Assembly: GCA_910578115.1 (NCBI GenBank)
Contig: CAJTPO010000006.1
Span: forward strand, 73,379-137,378
Direction: 5' to 3'
Length of the DNA: 64,000 nt
Source of the DNA: an uncultured Lachnospiraceae bacterium
GTDB lineage: Bacteria > Bacillota > Clostridia > Lachnospirales > Lachnospiraceae
Shown here: one piece after another, positions 26,245-34,680 of the stretch
Layout of the letters: each line of letters begins with the position of its first letter
Numbering within the stretch: the first letter of the stretch is position 1
Translations under genes and position numbers: made by a program
The notes under the pieces: model-generated
The model's input: the letters and a program-made list of their open reading frames with translations, nothing else
What the model was told of the DNA's origin: nothing
Database searches by the model: none

Positions 26245-29200
26245 TCAAGGACAGATTTTCTTCCCTTCAAGAACAGATGCAGCAGCAAGCATAACGCCGC
26301 ACAGCCCAAGGGCAGCAAGAAGATAAAAGGGTGACGCATGGCCAGTCTGGATGACCGGCTCTGATCCTTTTCCTGCATTTCCATTTCCTCCCTCCGTTTT
26401 CGTATTGGTATCTGTATCTTTATCTGAAGGGCTGCCTGCCGAATTGCCGGAGACAGTGCCGCTTGTATTCTTATCTTTGTCCGGAGTGTTTTGGCCATCT
26501 TTTCCGTTGGTATTGTTTTCTTCTGTTTTTTCCCATCTTGCATAGAGGCTGATGCTCCTGCCGAGCTTATAGGTCTCTCCCTCTGTTCCGATAAATACCT
26601 GCCTGTCTGTGTACCAGCCTTTGAAAATGTAGCCCTCACGTTCTGAAGCCGGGAGCTTCACACTGCCGCCCTTTACCACTTTGACGGATGCATTCTTTGT
26701 CTTGCCACCGTTGGCATCATATTTGATGGTATAGGTATTTAAGGATTCATTAGTATTATCGCTATCCTGTGTATTGTCTCCGCTTTCTGTATTTCCACTG
26801 TTGCCTGAATCTCCATTACCGCCGCTGTCTTCTTTTGATTTTTCCCACTTTGCATAGAAGTCTGTATCTCTGGTAATGCGGTAAGCATCATGGTATGCCC
26901 CTGCAAACTGCGTCAGGCCATCATCCAGATACCAGCCTGTGAAATCATATCCTTCACGTTCCGGCATGGGAAGGTAAAGGCTCCCGTCCTTAATAATGGT
27001 AATCTCTTTTACCTTAATCGTTCCTTTTCCTGCATGGAAAGTCACTTTACAGGTTTCGGGATCAGCGTCATTATCAGAATCTATTTCTGTTTCCTTTTCC
27101 CAGAGTGCATAAGCTGTCATATCCTTAACCGCTTTCATCTCACTGCCGGGGATTCCAAGAAGGATTCCGCCGTCTTTTTCTGTGTACCAGCCAAGGAAGC
27201 TGTAACCTTCCCTTTCCGTCTTGGGCAGGCGGATGATACTGCCTTTTTCTGCCTTGATCGGATTTACTTCTTTTCCTCCGTCAGTGTCAAAAGTAATGGT
27301 AACTTTCACTGCCTCTTTCTTCTCAAAATGTGCCTTTAAAATAATATCTCCCTGTACGGTAAATTCCTCGCCAGCCTGTCCGGCACAGATGCTATCGTCA
27401 GAAGCAAGGAACCATCCAAGGAACTCATAGCCTGTCTTGCTGCAGGCAGGAAGGATAATTGCGCTGCCTTTTTCTGCGGAAATGCTCTCCCTTGCAGTCT
27501 CGCCACCGTCAGCGTCAAAGGTAACGGTGCAGATGACCGTTTCATCTTCCTTCTTTTCATAACGGGCTTTCAATGTAATATCAGCAGAAACTGTATACTT
27601 CTCTCCTGCTTTCCCGATACAGGTATCTCCATCATACCAGCCGGTAAATTCATAACCTTCCTTGGTACAAGCTGGAAGTGTAATGGTATCTCCTGCTTTT
27701 GCAACAACCGTACCGCCCTCTATCTTTCCACCGTCCGCATCAAAGGTGATCGTGCAGGTGGCAGCTTCTTTCTTCTCATAGCGGGCTTTCAATGTCACAT
27801 CATCAGAGACAGTGTACTCTTCCCCTGCCTGTCCGGCACAGGTGTCTCCGTCATACCAGCCGATAAACTCATAACCTTCCTTAGTACAATCGGGAAGAAT
27901 AATGGTATCGCCTACTTTAGCGGTAATGTCTCCTCCTTCCATCTTCCCACCGTCTGCGTCAAAGGTGACTGTTGATTCTGACTTTTCCCATGCGGCATAA
28001 TAAGATGTATCTTTCTGGGGTGCATAATGCTTCTCCCCTGCATCTCCTGCAAACACTGTCAGTGCTTCATCCTCATACCAGCCTTTAAAGCCGTAGCCTT
28101 TTCTGGAAGCGTCAGGGAATGCGATGTTTGCCCCGGGGATCACCTGTGCGCTGTCTGTCCTCCCTTCCCCATCATTATAGATATAGGTAAGGGTGACAGG
28201 CTCTTTTGCCTCCCATTTCGCATAGAGGTAAAGGTTCCCTGTAAGGCTTGTCTCCTGCCCCGGCGCATAATCGGTTCCGGTTCCGTCAGGTTCTGTATTC
28301 CAGCCGATAAAGTTATATCCGAAATTTACAATATTTCCCATAAGAGGGAAAAGCGCTTCCTGATCCATGATGATCACTGTGTCCTCACTGGTATAGAGGT
28401 TCGGATCGGAACACATATCGCTGGCTCCTGTAGGGCTGTTGTTGGCATCATAGGTAACGGAATAGGCCTTGGGCACTTCTGCAAGGTAGATGTTTTCGCC
28501 CCTTTTCTCTGTACAGTAATCTCTGGTATGCCATGGGAACTGCTCCGGGCTTGCGTCCTTGTGGTATTTCACCCCGTCAATCAGCACCCTTCCGGGCTTT
28601 ACCACATCAGGGAATCCCCCAAGAACAAAGGTAGAATCACTTTCAAAATCTTCATCCAGAAGGATGGATGCGCCTGTGTTATAAAAGAACAGGATATCGC
28701 AGGGGTCAACTCCCAATGTAAGGTTATCTTCCATAACAATCTTTCCTGCAAGAATGATACCTGTCTCGTTCATGTAGCAGATGGTGCCGCCTGCATAGCT
28801 TTTTTCCTCTGAAAGGTTTCCCCTGAAAGTACAGTCATGTATCTCAAGGGGTTCCGTTCCCTCCCCTTCTAATGTCTGGACTGCGCTGCCCCTTCCCGCC
28901 ACATTTCCGGTAAAAATGCATCTGATAAACTTAGGGCGGTGTCCTGTGTAGGTACAGATTCCGCCGCCATCATAACCAGAGTAATTTCCTTCAATCATGG
29001 TGTCTGTCACTGTAAAGGGCGCCTTGCTGTATATCCCGCCGCCTGTGGAGCCTGCGCTGTTTCCCGAGATAGTCATGCCGGAAAGCTCTGCATCCCCTTC
29101 CAGCAGCATACCGCCGCCCCGCGCCCCTGCGTGGCAGCCTGTGACTGTGCCGGATGCGGCTTCCACATGGGAGCCTGCCTCTGACCGGATGCCGCCGCCT

Positions 29201-30117
29201 CCGCCGGATGTACAGCAGTTCCTAATCAGGCCGCCATCCATGGTAAAACTGCCGCTTTGCCTGATATGTAATGCCCCGGCTGTGTGGAGCGGCCTGCCGC
29301 TGCCATCGCTCTCATATCCGTCTGTGTTGTAATTATTCTGAAGGACGGTTCCGCCCTCCATGGCGTAAGAGCCATCCACGTAGATCAGGGGGCTGTTCCA
29401 GACTTTGCCGGAATTGTTGAAATCACTATCCAATACTGCGCCTCCATCAAAGATGATATCCTGCGTAGTAAGGCTCCCGCCTGTCACTGCAAGCAGGACG
29501 GTATCGGTATTTGTGCCATAATATTTACCGGAAAAGCCTTCCTCCCTGCCGATCGTCACCGGGTTCCCTGCATCCTCACTTTTTAAGGTGATGTTATCAG
29601 CAGTGACTTCAAGGGTAGCTGATACCCTGCAGTCCTTAAGGACTGTGATAGTATCACCAGCCTGTGCATCTGCAAAGGCTTCCTCCAGCTCTTCATAACC
29701 GGTATCTCCGATCCTTGCCTCATAAGTGACGGTAATGTCCTGCCCCGGTTCCGGTTCCTGACCCTCATCCGGTTTCCAGTTGGCATAAAGCCACAGGTCA
29801 CGCTCCGGCGTGTACTCACTCCCGGCAGCCCCTACAGCCTTGAAGGTATGCACATTTCCGCTTTCGGTTACATCCATCCAGCTTTCAAGGTAATGCCCTT
29901 CATAGGATGCACCCGGCAGGGTAATACTTTCCCCTCTGGGTACGGAAACACTTTCCGTCTCACAGGTTCCCTCATAGGCTTCAAACCTGACTGTGTAGGT
30001 CTCTTCCTCTTCCGCCGCTTTTACAGGCAGGGAAACGCTCCCCAGTACCCCTGCGCCAATGGTGGATAACATGGCGGCAAACAGGAGAAGTTTTGAAAAT
30101 TTCCTTTTTCTTCCCAT
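26245..30117 (-). CDS. Sortase-anchored surface protein with beta-helix and InlB-type B-repeats
   Basis: A 1290-residue exported protein, probably displayed on the cell wall as an adhesin. The signal peptide ends at about residue 34 (LPVKA-A). A first B-type repeat is followed by a Gly- and Asn-rich right-handed beta-helix region (about 135-500, with motifs such as GGGIRSEAGSHVE and GGGIYSKAPF). Then come roughly eight InlB/Listeria-Bacteroides repeats ending in ARYEKKE or ALWEK, each with GYEFxGWY. A Ser/Asn/Gly/Lys linker leads to the sorting signal VIQTGHASP, a hydrophobic segment (YLLAALGLCGVMLAAA) and a short basic tail. The ligand is unknown. Confidence 0.9.
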   Translation of the reverse strand: MGRKRKFSKLLLFAAMLSTIGAGVLGSVSLPVKAAEEEETYTVRFEAYEGTCETESVSVPRGESITLPGASYEGHYLESWMDVTESGNVHTFKAVGAAGSEYTPERDLWLYANWKPDEGQEPEPGQDITVTYEARIGDTGYEELEEAFADAQAGDTITVLKDCRVSATLEVTADNITLKSEDAGNPVTIGREEGFSGKYYGTNTDTVLLAVTGGSLTTQDIIFDGGAVLDSDFNNSGKVWNSPLIYVDGSYAMEGGTVLQNNYNTDGYESDGSGRPLHTAGALHIRQSGSFTMDGGLIRNCCTSGGGGGIRSEAGSHVEAASGTVTGCHAGARGGGMLLEGDAELSGMTISGNSAGSTGGGIYSKAPFTVTDTMIEGNYSGYDGGGICTYTGHRPKFIRCIFTGNVAGRGSAVQTLEGEGTEPLEIHDCTFRGNLSEEKSYAGGTICYMNETGIILAGKIVMEDNLTLGVDPCDILFFYNTGASILLDEDFESDSTFVLGGFPDVVKPGRVLIDGVKYHKDASPEQFPWHTRDYCTEKRGENIYLAEVPKAYSVTYDANNSPTGASDMCSDPNLYTSEDTVIIMDQEALFPLMGNIVNFGYNFIGWNTEPDGTGTDYAPGQETSLTGNLYLYAKWEAKEPVTLTYIYNDGEGRTDSAQVIPGANIAFPDASRKGYGFKGWYEDEALTVFAGDAGEKHYAPQKDTSYYAAWEKSESTVTFDADGGKMEGGDITAKVGDTIILPDCTKEGYEFIGWYDGDTCAGQAGEEYTVSDDVTLKARYEKKEAATCTITFDADGGKIEGGTVVAKAGDTITLPACTKEGYEFTGWYDGDTCIGKAGEKYTVSADITLKARYEKKEDETVICTVTFDADGGETARESISAEKGSAIILPACSKTGYEFLGWFLASDDSICAGQAGEEFTVQGDIILKAHFEKKEAVKVTITFDTDGGKEVNPIKAEKGSIIRLPKTEREGYSFLGWYTEKDGGILLGIPGSEMKAVKDMTAYALWEKETEIDSDNDADPETCKVTFHAGKGTIKVKEITIIKDGSLYLPMPEREGYDFTGWYLDDGLTQFAGAYHDAYRITRDTDFYAKWEKSKEDSGGNGDSGNSGNTESGDNTQDSDNTNESLNTYTIKYDANGGKTKNASVKVVKGGSVKLPASEREGYIFKGWYTDRQVFIGTEGETYKLGRSISLYARWEKTEENNTNGKDGQNTPDKDKNTSGTVSGNSAGSPSDKDTDTNTKTEGGNGNAGKGSEPVIQTGHASPFYLLAALGLCGVMLAAASVLEGKKICP
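27340..27975 (-). repeat. Tandem B-repeat units inside the surface protein gene
   Basis: Adjacent repeat units are about 219 bp (73 residues) apart; the same codons for YEKK recur at 27558 and 27777. The two best-matching units share most residues, including DADGGK, CTKEGYEF and GWYDGDTC. Such arrays can expand or shrink by recombination. Confidence 0.7.
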
Positions 30118-30265
30118 ACTTTTTCCTTTCTTTCATATTTTGATAATTAGCCAGGAAACAGCCTGTTTCTTACTTCCAGGCTGCTCCCCACATAGTTTCA
30201 GGGGCAAAGCCCCTGTGCTTACAGCAACGCTGTATCCACAGCGTAATTTTCCGGCACCACCTCCT

Positions 30266-30327
30266 TCCAGCCAGCCCATGGAAAAACATAACTGCCTTGT
30301 GTTATGCGCTTCCATGGAATGGCTGGA
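30266..30327. repeat. Long inverted repeat in the surface-protein leader
   Basis: TCCAGCCA and CCATGGAA pair with TTCCATGG and TGGCTGGA, with an inner pair CATAAC/GTTATG, forming a stem of about 22 bp with one internal mismatch. It lies 150-210 bp upstream of the surface-protein start. Three further hairpins follow towards the gene (for example CAGGGGC/GCCCCTG), so the mRNA leader is heavily structured. It may control expression of the surface protein. Confidence 0.6.
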
Positions 30328-30376
30328 TTATCATGCTTCTTAAAAATCAATTCCATCTATCACCGTTTTCCACTAA

Positions 30377-30428
30377 TAAAAAAGCCAGTACCCTTACGGG
30401 GTTTTCATTTGCCCAGCCCCCTACTGGC
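30377..30428 (-). terminator. Intrinsic terminator ending the candidate RNA
   Basis: On the minus strand GCCAGTA (30428-30422) pairs with TACTGGC (30390-30384), followed by six T. Inner pairing CCC/GGG lies in the loop. It separates the upstream RNA unit from the surface-protein leader. Confidence 0.75.
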
Positions 30429-30830
30429 AGGGAGTATGCAGGGCGGGATGGCTGATCCGCTCCATAGCCCGTAACAGGGAACGCTTCCTTTTCCCTGCCC
30501 GTCCTCCGGCGTGCTGTTCCGGCTGCCCTCACCGGGCAGAAGTATCATTATGGCTCCCCTTAGGGCTTCCTGCCATGGGAAGCCCCGCACCGGATGCCGC
30601 TTGCTGCCTTCCTTCTCCTGTTACGGTCTTTCGGTTTACCCCATATGGGGCAGGCAGGTCATGGCGAAGCTCCTTGTCCGGCGCAACTTTATCAAGGGGA
30701 AACCTCTTAAAGCCGCTGCATACTGGTATTCAGTTGTCAGGTTTCCTACATTCAGGCGGAAAGCCTCCGGCTCTAAACGTCAGGTTTTTAGCCATGTTTG
30801 AAAGCCTGTAATAAGCATACCGAATCCCGC
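30377..30830 (-). ncRNA. Candidate structured non-coding RNA of about 450 nt
   Basis: The interval between the XRE terminator (30926-30963) and the terminator at 30377 holds no convincing gene but is full of pairing. There is a perfect long-range 10-bp helix between CCTGTTACGG and CCGTAACAGG (30469-30478 with 30617-30626), an 8-bp hairpin GGGCTTCC/GGAAGCCC (30563-30585), a 6-bp hairpin CTGCCC/GGGCAG (30523-30539) and the palindrome CCCCATATGGGG near 30645. GC content is well above that of the flanks. The strand is taken from the terminator. The 5' end near 30830 is a guess. A known large RNA class (for example ROOL) is possible but not shown. Confidence 0.5.
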
Positions 30831-30925
30831 TCCATTTTTTTAGGCATAAAGATACCTATTTGAAGAAATTTTGGATATGTTTGTTCCTATTTTGGTTTTC
30901 CGTTTATGAAATGCTCAAATACAGG

Positions 30926-30963
30926 CAAAAAAAGAACGCTGCCCCTGTATCAGGACAACGCCC
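30926..30963 (-). terminator. Intrinsic terminator after the ICE XRE regulator
   Basis: On the minus strand GCGTTGTCCTG pairs with CAGGgGCAGCGT around a 3-nt loop with one bulge, followed by TTC and seven T (plus-strand A-run 30927-30933). Confidence 0.75.
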
Positions 30964-31049
30964 TCCCTTAAATTTTAAGATCACTTTTGTATATCCAAAA
31001 CTGGAAACTAAAACTATCCTTTCTATGTGCCGCTCCCTGCAGGCACTTC

Positions 31050-31409
31050 TCATTCCAGATACTGCTTATGTAATTTAAATACGGAATCCACAATCCCTAC
31101 TGCGTACCTTATCTCCTCATCGGATTTATCCCTGGCCAGCTCATAAAACATCTCCCGGCAGAACAGAGTCCTTTCATCCTCCCCCTGTGTATCGGCAAGG
31201 CTCCCAAGGGTAACGCCCAAAGTCTCGGCAATCTTAATAACCGTCTCCATACGGAATCCCTTCTGCCCTCCCTCCATCTTCTGCACCATCTTGAGGGATA
31301 AGCCTGCTGCTTCTGCAAGCTCCTCCTGCGTCAGGCCTTTCTCCTGCCGGTTCCTGCGGATGCTGCTGCCAATCCTGTAATAATACGCCTCACATGAGAT
31401 CATCCCCAT
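31050..31409 (-). CDS. ICE-encoded XRE family regulator
   Basis: A 119-residue DNA-binding protein. The helix-turn-helix (about 12-66) reads IGSSIRRNRQEKGLTQEELAEAAGLS with KMVQKMEGGQKGFRMETVIKIAETLGV. The C-terminal 50 residues are helical. Similar small regulators control excision or transfer genes in clostridial ICEs. The first ATG is kept because AAGGGG lies 9 nt upstream. It has its own terminator. The 31410-31597 interval upstream holds nothing recognisable. Confidence 0.88.
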   Translation of the reverse strand: MGMISCEAYYYRIGSSIRRNRQEKGLTQEELAEAAGLSLKMVQKMEGGQKGFRMETVIKIAETLGVTLGSLADTQGEDERTLFCREMFYELARDKSDEEIRYAVGIVDSVFKLHKQYLE

Positions 31410-31597
31410 CTGCCGCAGCCCCTTCCTGAACCTTATATACAGACACCTGAAGAGTATACAAAACTACCCTTAGGATTGAACGAGGCTTTCCTTTGTTTTT
31501 GGTTGGGAAAAACGCAAATTCAGACAGCGGGGATGACAAAATCCGCCAAACAGCTTCCATACAGGCCATAACCTCTGCATCCCACAATTTTACCCAT

Positions 31598-31632
31598 AAA
31601 AAAATACAGCCTGCCATAAACAGGACTGTATC
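31598..31632 (-). terminator. Intrinsic terminator after the winged-helix regulator
   Basis: On the minus strand ATACAGTCCTG pairs with CAGGCTGTAT, followed by seven T. It lies 15 nt past the stop codon. Confidence 0.85.
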
Positions 31633-31647
31633 TATAAATTTTTAAAG

Positions 31648-32082
31648 CTATTCTTCTTCCGGGAGCAGTTCAAAACAATATCCCACACTCCGCACACACC
31701 GGATGTTGAAAGATGAGCAGGGTGAGGCAGCGAACAGCTTTTCCTTTAAGTGGCTGATATGGTAGCCAATGGTGTTATTCTCAATATCCTGTACATAATC
31801 ACCCCATACATTCTCATATATCTGTGCATAAGTCATCACCCTGCCCTGGTTGGCGGCAAGAAAAGTAAGGATATCAAATTCCTTGGCTGTCAGGCTGATC
31901 TCCCTCCGGTCACGAAATATTTTCCTGCGGTCAGGATAAATTTCAAGCCCCGGAAGACATAATGCCGATTCCATCCTCACCTCATATCTCTTAAAGTCCG
32001 GGTGCTTTTTTACCACTTCCATCATTTCATTAAAAATGTTTATTTCGCTGTCATTAAATTCCAGTATAAGTAATCGTCCTAT
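31648..32082 (-). CDS. PhoB/OmpR-type winged-helix regulator without receiver (AUA start)
   Basis: A DNA-binding protein of 144 residues if begun at ATA (32082). The C-terminal winged helix is complete (ISLTAKEFDILTFLAANQGRV with YENVWGDYVQDIENNTIGYHI). There is no phosphorylatable receiver domain; the N-terminus GRLLILEFNDSEINIFNEM matches the opening of ICE regulators of this type. The first ATG (32025) would remove that conserved segment and has no ribosome-binding site. AGAGGTG lies 5 nt before the ATA. Either ATA is used, or the original ATG has mutated. It probably controls ICE genes. Confidence 0.8.
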   Translation of the reverse strand: MGRLLILEFNDSEINIFNEMMEVVKKHPDFKRYEVRMESALCLPGLEIYPDRRKIFRDRREISLTAKEFDILTFLAANQGRVMTYAQIYENVWGDYVQDIENNTIGYHISHLKEKLFAASPCSSFNIRCVRSVGYCFELLPEEE

Positions 32083-32113
32083 GCTATCACCTCTTTTGTT
32101 CCTGCTCCGCTTT

Positions 32114-32147
32114 ATCTATACTTGCCACCCTCAAAGCATCTATACTT
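32114..32147 (-). promoter_or_regulatory. Direct repeats upstream of the winged-helix regulator
   Basis: ATCTATACTT occurs at 32114-32123 and again at 32138-32147, 24 bp apart, 30-65 bp before the ATA start. Direct repeats are the usual site type for PhoB-family dimers, so autoregulation is a reasonable guess. Confidence 0.4.
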
Positions 32148-32157
32148 AGATAGCCTT

Positions 32158-34608
32158 TTACCGTTCATATATGTGCGCTTTATTTTTTTCAGTCATATAT
32201 AGTAAATGCATGACTGCCTCTTCCAAATTTTCTCTGAATATCCTGCCTTCCCGATATCCCTGCAAAATCTGCCTGATTACCGGAGGTCCGCCGGGCATCA
32301 CAATATCATTGCCTGCCGCAACAGCATCCGCACCGTCCACCACTACATCCATATCACCCCAGTCTGTGACAACCGCACCTCGATATCCCCATTCCTCCTT
32401 CAAAATATGGGTACAAAGGTCTGCATTCCCGGCAGCAAACACACCGTTGATCTTATTAAAGGAAGTCATCAGACAGGCTATGTCCGCTTCTTTTACCAGC
32501 ATTTCAAAGGGTTTCAGATAAATCTCCCTTGCCGCCCTTTCACTTAAGATGGAATCTGCCGCATCATAATTCTTATTGCTGCTTCCCCGGCGGAAAGTTT
32601 CCTGTTCATTCACTGCAAAATGCTTCGGGCATACCAATACCGGATGATTTTCCTGCACCCCTCTTGTTACCTCACAAGCACAGATCCCGGTCAGATAAGG
32701 GTCTTCCGAAAAATACTCAAAGTTTCTCCCTCCCAGAGGGTGTCTTAGCAGATTTACAGCAGGTGCCAGCCAGATATCAACCTGCTGCTTTTCACACTCT
32801 GCGCCCACAGCGTTACCGAATTCATACCATATACTCTTATTGAATGCACAGGCCATCAGCATTTCCGATGGCCATGCCATTTCCCCGATCCCTGCCGGTC
32901 CATCCTTATAGGAAACAGAATAGATCCCCGCATCCTCAATTGCCGGTGATACATAACCATGATATCCTGCCGGATGGCTGTTGGTTGTAACCGGTTTTCC
33001 ATCCTGATCAAATATTGTCTCCGGATCGCTTCCATCCCCAAAAGCAGCAAAGGGTGTTCCTGGGCCATATCCCACACAAAGCGCCGCAAGCTGTTCCACC
33101 GTCAGTTTTTTTATCTTTTCCGGCCTGCTCCCATCAACTGCAGAAGCATCGGCAGCATCTGTTATCCAGATATCCTCCGCAGCCACAACAATCTCCGGCA
33201 GATGCAAAGCCCGGCCAGCCTCTTCCGGCTTTCTTAAAGAAGTCAGAAATTCCAGCTTATCCCTGTTGCACGCCCGAATGCCGAGGCGGTTTGCACACTG
33301 CTTTATCCGGATATCCTTGCTGACCTTCACCACCGCAGCATCTTTCGTATTTCGTGAAGAATTTCCAGCCAGAATCCGGTAATTCCCCTGCCGGATCAGA
33401 TAAGCCGCTTTTTCTTCCTCATAACTGCCCCATTCCTTCCATGGAACCATAAGACATATCTGCTCTTCTTCTCCCGGCTGCAGAAGCCCTGTCTTTTCAA
33501 ACCCTTTTAATTCCTGAAAAGCGTGTTCATATGTACTGCTGTCGTTTGCCAGATATAATTGTACAACCTCTTTACCTGCTATACTTCCTGTATTGCTTAC
33601 ACAGACCCGGACTTCGATGCCCTCCTGTTTTTTGGCAGCGCCAAGACACCTTATTTCAAATTCCGTATAGGATAGCCCATAGCCAAACGCATACAGCGGC
33701 TTCTTTGCAAAGGTATCAAAATACCGGTATCCTGCATAAATGTCTTCCCAGTAAACAGTGACCGGACTTTTCACATACCCTGCACTTCCGTTTTCCGCCG
33801 CATTTAACCCATAACTTTCGTATGTAAGCAGGTTTTCTTCCTTTTCCTTATCCCATGAGAAATGTCTTGCTGCCGGATAATCCTCATATTGCCCTGCAAT
33901 GGTAAATGCCAGCCTGCCGGAGGGATTCACGCTGCCTGTAAGGATATCCGACAGTGCCGCAGCTCCTTCCTCTCCTAAAATCCCGGCAAACAGAATACTC
34001 TTAATTTGAGGATACTCTTCCGTCCATGATAAATCCGTCAGCCCATTGGTATTTAAGATCAGCACTACCTTTTCAAAATTTCCGCATATCTGCCCTGCCA
34101 GTATTTTTTCCGAATCTGTCAGGTAGTAATCCCCCTGTAAATGTCTGTCACACTCCTCACCGCCGGAATTCCTTCCAAGGACGAAAACGGCTGTATCTGA
34201 AAACTGTCTGGCATCCTCCATCCGTTCTTCCGGGATCTCATATTCTTCTGTAGGCGCATGGTACTTTCCGAAAATTTCATACATGACACCACTGGTAATC
34301 ACTTTCCCTATATCAGCCCAGTCAAATTCATCCTCTTTTGTTGTCTCTTCCTTTGAAATCTGCTCCCTGTAATATTCTTTCAGACCGGGTTCTGCACAGA
34401 TACCTCTTTTCTCGCATTCCTCCAGTATATTTCTGCATCCCGATTTGTGAGCCGCCCCCGAACCGTTCCCTGAATAAATCGTATCAATCTGGGCTCTTCC
34501 AAAAAAGGCTGCTTTCTGCCCTTTAAAAAAAGGAAGAAGCTGTTCCTCATTTTTCAGCAATACGATTGCTTCCTCTGCGATCTTCTTCGCCACTGCCCTG
34601 TTGTCCAT
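32158..34608 (-). CDS. GH3 beta-glucosidase with permuted domain order
   Basis: An 816-residue cytoplasmic GH3 enzyme. The domain normally found second comes first: an alpha/beta sandwich (about 5-280, with AEEAIVLLKNEEQLLPF and LAGILGEEGAAALSDIL), then a fibronectin III-like part (FGYGLSYTEFEI near 325). The TIM barrel, normally first, forms the end (about 490-816). It holds KHFAVNEQET and the nucleophile Asp in VVTDWGDMD. This reversed order is known in rumen-type beta-glucosidases such as Butyrivibrio and Ruminococcus BglA. The start at 34608 has GGGAGG upstream. It is the last gene of the sugar locus, 72 bp after the second GH3. Confidence 0.92.
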   Translation of the reverse strand: MDNRAVAKKIAEEAIVLLKNEEQLLPFFKGQKAAFFGRAQIDTIYSGNGSGAAHKSGCRNILEECEKRGICAEPGLKEYYREQISKEETTKEDEFDWADIGKVITSGVMYEIFGKYHAPTEEYEIPEERMEDARQFSDTAVFVLGRNSGGEECDRHLQGDYYLTDSEKILAGQICGNFEKVVLILNTNGLTDLSWTEEYPQIKSILFAGILGEEGAAALSDILTGSVNPSGRLAFTIAGQYEDYPAARHFSWDKEKEENLLTYESYGLNAAENGSAGYVKSPVTVYWEDIYAGYRYFDTFAKKPLYAFGYGLSYTEFEIRCLGAAKKQEGIEVRVCVSNTGSIAGKEVVQLYLANDSSTYEHAFQELKGFEKTGLLQPGEEEQICLMVPWKEWGSYEEEKAAYLIRQGNYRILAGNSSRNTKDAAVVKVSKDIRIKQCANRLGIRACNRDKLEFLTSLRKPEEAGRALHLPEIVVAAEDIWITDAADASAVDGSRPEKIKKLTVEQLAALCVGYGPGTPFAAFGDGSDPETIFDQDGKPVTTNSHPAGYHGYVSPAIEDAGIYSVSYKDGPAGIGEMAWPSEMLMACAFNKSIWYEFGNAVGAECEKQQVDIWLAPAVNLLRHPLGGRNFEYFSEDPYLTGICACEVTRGVQENHPVLVCPKHFAVNEQETFRRGSSNKNYDAADSILSERAAREIYLKPFEMLVKEADIACLMTSFNKINGVFAAGNADLCTHILKEEWGYRGAVVTDWGDMDVVVDGADAVAAGNDIVMPGGPPVIRQILQGYREGRIFRENLEEAVMHLLYMTEKNKAHIYER

Positions 34609-34680
34609 TCTCTTACCTCCCTTCGGGTTTCCTGTTGCCATCTGCCATATTCCTCATCCATACGCAGACATTCCGGCTTT

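Noticed and set aside
26217..26639. 140-codon frame overlapping the end of the surface-protein gene
   Set aside because: A shifted frame of the repeat/linker region, rich in Arg and Lys, without a start signal.
28027..28812. Plus-strand open frame of 261 codons inside the surface-protein gene
   Set aside because: Opposite strand of a certain gene; open only because of the repeat composition.
30347..30811. Several 60-96 codon frames on both strands
   Set aside because: All overlap the GC-rich paired region; none has a ribosome-binding site or protein-like composition, so the RNA reading is preferred.
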